Below are positions 60,368 through 64,000 of a stretch of 64,000 nt of DNA, in pieces; within the stretch, counting starts at the first letter, position 1; each line of letters starts with the position of its first letter. The stretch lies in contig NZ_JANRMI010000001.1 in assembly GCF_029531655.1 (NCBI RefSeq), forward strand, positions 434,001-498,000. The letters run 5' to 3'. The DNA comes from Bdellovibrio svalbardensis (GTDB lineage Bacteria > Bdellovibrionota > Bdellovibrionia > Bdellovibrionales > Bdellovibrionaceae). Both the position numbers and the translations under genes were made by a program. The notes under the pieces are model-generated. The model made no database searches. It saw only the letters and a program-made list of their open reading frames with translations, and was not told the DNA's origin.

Positions 60368-60402
60368 AAAAAAAGCCCTCTTACACAAAGTATAAGAGGG
60401 CT
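60367..60402 (-). terminator. intrinsic terminator overlapping a ribosome-binding site
   Basis: AGCCCTCTTA (60374-60383) and TAAGAGGGCT (60393-60402) form a 10-bp stem, followed on the minus strand by a run of seven T and then ATG 60367. It ends the secreted-protein gene at 60437, and the distal arm includes the AAGAGGG of the CPXCG gene. Confidence 0.75.
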
Positions 60403-60436
60403 CTTAATTTGATATAATTTGAAACTGTTGCTTATG

Positions 60437-60910
60437 CTATTTTGCAGTCGGAGTTTCGAACATAGAAGTCGCAAAGTAAGACTTACGGAAAGTTTTCCAG
60501 TTATTAGGTCTTACAGAAGCCACGCGCCAGAAGTAGTGTTTACCAGCTTCAAGCTTAGTCACTTCGAAAGAAGTTTCTTTGTGGAATTGATCTTCAGCAA
60601 CCAACCATTTGAAGTTCGCATCAGTAGCCACTTGAACATGGTACTCTTGCGCGCCTTCAGCAGCTTTCCACTCAAGCTTTACAGCGTCACCTTTAACTGC
60701 AGTGAAGTAAGCAGGGCTTGAAAGCTCAGGTTTTGCCGGAACTTTTTGATCTTCAAGATTGGCTTGTTTTGGCGGGAACAAAGAATTCATTTTTTCAGCC
60801 AACTGCTCGTGACCGCCGTGGCCTTCACCGTGAGCTTCTTCAGCTGCGAGTGATTTGCTTGTTAGAGCGAAAGTAAGAGCAATAGCGAATACAGATACCA
60901 AGATCTTCAT
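60437..60910 (-). CDS. secreted fibronectin type III-like protein
   Basis: This 157-residue protein has a signal peptide (residues 1-22), a His/Gly-rich stretch (AHGEGHGGHEQLAEK) and a C-terminal fibronectin III-like domain: VKLEWKAAEGAQEYHVQVATD and TKLEAGKHYFWRVASVRP. Such domains mediate contacts at the surface or in the periplasm. Codon use indicates good expression. It is divergent from the RNase P RNA gene. Confidence 0.75.
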   Translation of the reverse strand: MKILVSVFAIALTFALTSKSLAAEEAHGEGHGGHEQLAEKMNSLFPPKQANLEDQKVPAKPELSSPAYFTAVKGDAVKLEWKAAEGAQEYHVQVATDANFKWLVAEDQFHKETSFEVTKLEAGKHYFWRVASVRPNNWKTFRKSYFATSMFETPTAK

Positions 60911-60990
60911 AGATAAGTCCTTTTTAAGTCAGTGCTACCAAAGTAAAATAAAACATCTTCGAAGAAAACCCTTTGCGTAATATGCTGGAG

Positions 60991-61390
60991 GGTGTTAGAA
61001 ATTGCGTCGGTTATGTGGATGATCGCTCTGATAATATTGTAAACTATTGATATCAGGGAGGAAAGTCCGGACTCCAAATGGCAGCGCAAAGGGTAACGCC
61101 CTTCTACAGCAATGTAAGGAACAGTGGAACAGAGAGAATGTCCGGGGCTATGAGCCTGACACCGGGAACGGGAGGGTCAGGGGAGCCGCCGGAGTGAAAA
61201 CAGCCAAACTCTGCGCGGAGCAAGATCAAATAGGGAGGCACTAGTAGGACGGCCAGTCCGTAGTCTCCGGGTAAGATCGCTCGAGGGTGTCAGTAATGCC
61301 ACTCCCAGACGAATGATCATCCATTATTATCGGGAAACTCATGGGACCTGGTGATTTGGACAGAATCCGGCTTATAGCATGACCGATTTC
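60991..61390 (+). ncRNA. rnpB: RNase P RNA, class A
   Basis: This catalytic RNA trims the 5' ends of tRNA precursors. The universal core is present: GGAGGAAAGTCCGGACTCC near 61057 (P4 and CR-I) and CAGAATCCGGCTTATAGCAT near 61361-61380. Helix P1 is closed by GAAAT (60998-61002) and CGGTTATG (61008-61015) pairing with CATGACCG (61378-61385) and ATTTC (61386-61390). TAATAT at 60978-60983 is a likely -10 element, so the precursor may start near 60991. The ends are given to within about 10 bases. Confidence 0.95.
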
Positions 61391-61398
61391 CCACCTTC

Positions 61399-62085
61399 TT
61401 AAGTCTTCCCCCCTCGGGGGAGCCAACTCCGACGCCGTCGGAGGGTAGATTCGATAGGCTCGATAAGATCTTTATCAATGCCAACCAAAGCCGCCGCTAC
61501 TCCAACAGAGTTAGACTGTAAGTTAGATCTTTTTTGATAAATCACATATATGGGCACAGGAAGTGTCCTTTTTTTTCCTTTTAAATCGTACTGATCATCG
61601 CCAGGCTTTAGGCGCTCATTTTCACCCTCGTTGAGAAAGGGCCAAATATCCGGGGCGAATGATTCAAAAAACAAAAGCGGCTCACCGGACAAGGTTTTTC
61701 CAACACCTTCAATTAACATGCGGCTGTTTCTGCGATTTTCGTTGGCATTGTAAGTGGCAGAAACAATCTCACCTTTTACAAACTCGAAGTCGTCTGGATT
61801 TCTTAGAAAATTGCGGAGCGGATCGAGATTGCGTTCTTTAAGAAAAAGACTTGCGGCAAAAAAGCATAAAGCCGCCATCACAATCATAATAATGCTGGAA
61901 AAATAGCCCTGCACAATTATTAAAAGAGAGGCGGCAATCAGCAAGCTAAGTAAGCCCGCGAAAGTAAAACCGATGATAACGAATAGAGAGATATGAGATC
62001 GCTCTCTAGAAAGAGTGCGAATTCTCTCCAGGGAGCGAAGATCGTTTTCTTGGGAGATGAGCAATGATTTCCATGAACGGTACAT
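61399..62085 (-). CDS. membrane protein of unknown function
   Basis: This 228-residue protein has two membrane segments (residues 35-58 and 62-84), an acidic soluble part and a Lys/Arg-rich C-terminus (RRRRSWLPRGGK). No family recognised. Its 3' end lies 9 bases from the mature end of RNase P RNA and is convergent with it. A 7-bp palindrome (CTCCGAC/GTCGGAG, 61427-61443) lies inside the coding end and may serve as the RNase P RNA terminator. Confidence 0.72.
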   Translation of the reverse strand: MYRSWKSLLISQENDLRSLERIRTLSRERSHISLFVIIGFTFAGLLSLLIAASLLIIVQGYFSSIIMIVMAALCFFAASLFLKERNLDPLRNFLRNPDDFEFVKGEIVSATYNANENRRNSRMLIEGVGKTLSGEPLLFFESFAPDIWPFLNEGENERLKPGDDQYDLKGKKRTLPVPIYVIYQKRSNLQSNSVGVAAALVGIDKDLIEPIESTLRRRRSWLPRGGKT

Positions 62086-62139
62086 GTGTCTACTTTAGCA
62101 CGAGATCAGTCGATCTCCAGATTCATTTTTTGAATTGTT

Positions 62140-63603
62140 CTATTCGACAATATTCACGAGTGACGGAATGAACATAAAGCGCTGAAGCGAGTTCTTCTTG
62201 ATTCCACCATAGTACTGTTCGGCGACCTCTTTATCTTCAGGCTTATGTGAAGAAAGAAGTTTATAAACCTCAAGCATTCGGAGGCCGATTTTTTTGTTTT
62301 GATCCGCCCAAAATGCGAAGCCTCCCGTTGGGCCTGCATAACTACTGCTGTAGGGGGCATCGCCTTCGCGGCAGGCTCCGGTGGAGCTGTAAGCAACTCG
62401 GTACCATCCATTTGTTCCATCCATGTAAGTATGGAATAGAGGACGCTGCGGACTCATGACTTTCGCGGCAAATCCGTCGGCGACAGCTTTAAGCAAGCCT
62501 TGGGCGCGCAAGGTAGGATCCACGATTTTACCGCCGGCCCGAACAAGCCAAGGTTCATTTCGCTGTAGACTCTCAAACATAGGAACAAGTCGGCGAGCAT
62601 GGCTAATATCCATGTTCACAGAGGGAATCACCGAAACTTTGTCCTTGGGAATGCGATATGTTTTGCTGCCAGTAACTTCACAGACAACTGGTTTTTCCAG
62701 AGACAAATGCCCCGCATAGGCCATGTCTTCATAACGACTCCAGGCTCCTAAATCAAAGAGGGCCAAGGTCACGGGTTTCTTTTGTTCCAGCACGGTCGCT
62801 TTATCAATACGTGAACGAAGGAAGTCGATTCCTTGATTGTACATCTTGGTCATTTTCCAATTCAAAAGCAGTCCCGGTCGGAACGGAGAAGCCAAGCCCA
62901 GTTTTAAATCCGCAGTTTTCATTTCGGAAAGAACAGTGAGGAGCCACATGTCTTTGTCATCGAAGGCATTTCTGAAATTACCTGGGACTTCCGTTCGCGG
63001 CAGTTTCGCCAACTTTTCCCAGCGACTTGAATACAGATCAATCCAGTACGGCAAGTGATCTTCAAAAATAACCGGCATAAAGGTCTCTAGGAAATGATGC
63101 ATTTCCGGAGTCACTTCAGAGCGAGGCAAAGCCGCGATCGTGTTGATCGTATTAGAAATAAGTCCGGCAAATTGCACCGACACTAAGAAAACTTCTTTGT
63201 TCAGAAGATGGTTGCTGCGACAGATGTCTCCGCCTTTGCAGATCCATTTTCTTCTTTGGTCTTGGGGGTCCAACGTGAGAACTTTCGCGGACGGTTGCAA
63301 GATGCGAACGATTTCATTCAGCTGGGCGGTTCTTTGGCAGCGAGCCGACATGGTTAAGAAATTCTGCAGGAAAATCTGTACGTCATAAAGAGCATAGACG
63401 TCGCCCTCTTGAAGGAGTCGTCGATTGATGAGGTCCTCTATTTGTGGGCGGGCATCCGTATTCCAGAGGTTGATGGCCTCTTTTTCAAACTTTGGATTTC
63501 TGCAATCGCGAGCCCGCGAATAAGCGGGCAGCTCAAGCGCGAAGCTCATATTTCCAATGATGGAAAGAGCCAGAAAACAAAAGAGTTGAAGGAGTTTAAG
63601 CAT
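62140..63603 (-). CDS. large secreted protein of unknown function
   Basis: This 487-residue protein has a signal peptide (FCFLALSIIGNMSFA) and no domain I recognise. The mature chain is helical, with several cysteines (IRARDC-like RARDCRNPKF at the start and GGDICRSN near residue 140) and RVAYSSTGACREGDAPY near the end. ATG 63603 is chosen because the signal peptide starts there; the open frame upstream (to 63840) reads without a plausible coding start. Likely periplasmic. Gene context does not help. Confidence 0.68.
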   Translation of the reverse strand: MLKLLQLFCFLALSIIGNMSFALELPAYSRARDCRNPKFEKEAINLWNTDARPQIEDLINRRLLQEGDVYALYDVQIFLQNFLTMSARCQRTAQLNEIVRILQPSAKVLTLDPQDQRRKWICKGGDICRSNHLLNKEVFLVSVQFAGLISNTINTIAALPRSEVTPEMHHFLETFMPVIFEDHLPYWIDLYSSRWEKLAKLPRTEVPGNFRNAFDDKDMWLLTVLSEMKTADLKLGLASPFRPGLLLNWKMTKMYNQGIDFLRSRIDKATVLEQKKPVTLALFDLGAWSRYEDMAYAGHLSLEKPVVCEVTGSKTYRIPKDKVSVIPSVNMDISHARRLVPMFESLQRNEPWLVRAGGKIVDPTLRAQGLLKAVADGFAAKVMSPQRPLFHTYMDGTNGWYRVAYSSTGACREGDAPYSSSYAGPTGGFAFWADQNKKIGLRMLEVYKLLSSHKPEDKEVAEQYYGGIKKNSLQRFMFIPSLVNIVE

Positions 63604-63745
63604 GTAAGTTGGTATTACAAAACTTGCTCCAGGGTGGGGTGCTTTTAGCCGGTCGTGAAGAGGGGCTGAGTGTCTATTCTTTTGACAGGGGTCTCTGATT
63701 GTCACTCTGATGAAGTCTTGAATCGACGTCACCAGAGTCGGTTTT

Positions 63746-64000
63746 TTAAGAACTTGCGCTCGAGTAGAAGCGCAAAGCAAAGCGCCAGAATTTGTTGGTG
63801 ATAAACAGAAGAATTCCCGCAAGGACGATAACCCAAGCAATCAAGCCCCATTGAGGCGGCTCTAAGAGCGCACGCGCAGGAACGCTGGCAATGACTCCGA
63901 CCGGAAGTGCCGTGAGCAAAGTCCACTTCAACCAAGGGACATAGATCGAATCAGGGCGCATGCCCAAACGATAAATTTGATACCAGATAAATTGAAGATT
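63746..64000 (-). CDS. ABC-2 type permease, C-terminal part (runs off the window)
   Basis: The frame is open from the right edge to the stop at 63746-63748, and covers about 84 residues. It has two membrane segments (LTALPVGVIASVPARAL, then LIAWVIVLAGILLFITNKF) and ends in FWRFALRFYSSASS, the typical tail of the ABC2_membrane_6 (DUF990) permease family. The partner ATPase should be to the right of the window. TTG 63967 or ATG 63958 are not true starts: the frame continues upstream. Confidence 0.78.
   Translation of the reverse strand, partial: NLQFIWYQIYRLGMRPDSIYVPWLKWTLLTALPVGVIASVPARALLEPPQWGLIAWVIVLAGILLFITNKFWRFALRFYSSASS

Noticed and set aside
61047-61244. Frames across the RNase P RNA region
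   Set aside because: They overlap the conserved RNase P RNA core; the RNA is far better supported.

Overview
The window looks like the chromosome of a Bdellovibrio-type predatory bacterium (Bdellovibrionota). The evidence is two TIGR02147-family proteins (a family expanded in Bdellovibrio), a Bd3614-type deaminase, a tmRNA whose tag reads GNDYALAA, many secreted proteins of unknown function, and enzymes that suit a predator (L,D-transpeptidase, trypsin-like protease, M28 aminopeptidase, polysaccharide deacetylase-like protein, secreted nuclease-like protein). The exact species cannot be told from the sequence alone.

Layout. 1-1590: a TIGR02147 gene, then the leader of tmRNA. 1591-1936: tmRNA (ssrA), a class of gene often used as an integration site. 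1937-8520: an AT-rich accessory stretch directly behind the tmRNA 3' end. It holds an acetyltransferase, a small orphan gene, an AraC/GyrI-like regulator flanked by two direct repeats, and a compact four-gene module (Mrr-like PD-(D/E)XK nuclease, unknown protein, ParB-like protein with a possible HEPN-like tail, Dam-type adenine methyltransferase). That module is the best candidate in the window for an uncharacterised DNA-modification or defence system. 8521-20960: ordinary small enzymes on both strands (methyltransferases, M14 peptidase, VOC, SRPBCC, GNAT, HAD, P-loop ATPase, metallo-beta-lactamase fold) and a NADAR-family protein that carries a signal peptide. 20969-33240: a secreted NlpC/P60-like protein, DEAD-box helicase, YjdM, trypsin-like protease, DHFR-like reductase, a PLL-type propeller lectin, a membrane glycosyltransferase, cysteine synthase, TerC, L,D-transpeptidase and small membrane proteins.

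33241-49320: a TIGR02147 regulator behind twin palindromes, apparently in an operon with a secreted HExxH protein; then a receiver-cNMP-binding protein, DUF4097 protein, RecQ, an SDR/DUF2867 protein, TrpS, CBS, TM2, UbiG-like methyltransferase, B12-binding radical SAM, M28 aminopeptidase and a LysR regulator. 49323-64000: short HPF and BON proteins, a secreted nuclease-like protein, Fe superoxide dismutase, a fused AdoMet decarboxylase-spermidine synthase, a deacetylase-like protein, RlmK-like methyltransferase, Bd3614-like deaminase, hybrid histidine kinase, OsmC, RNase P RNA, and at the right edge the C-terminal end of an ABC-2 permease.

No tRNA, rRNA, CRISPR array, insertion sequence or integrase gene was recognised. 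Several intergenic regions hold strong inverted repeats. In two of them (sodB and the CPXCG gene) a terminator-like stem contains the Shine-Dalgarno sequence of the next gene. All calls come from reading the sequence and protein translations; no database search was run.
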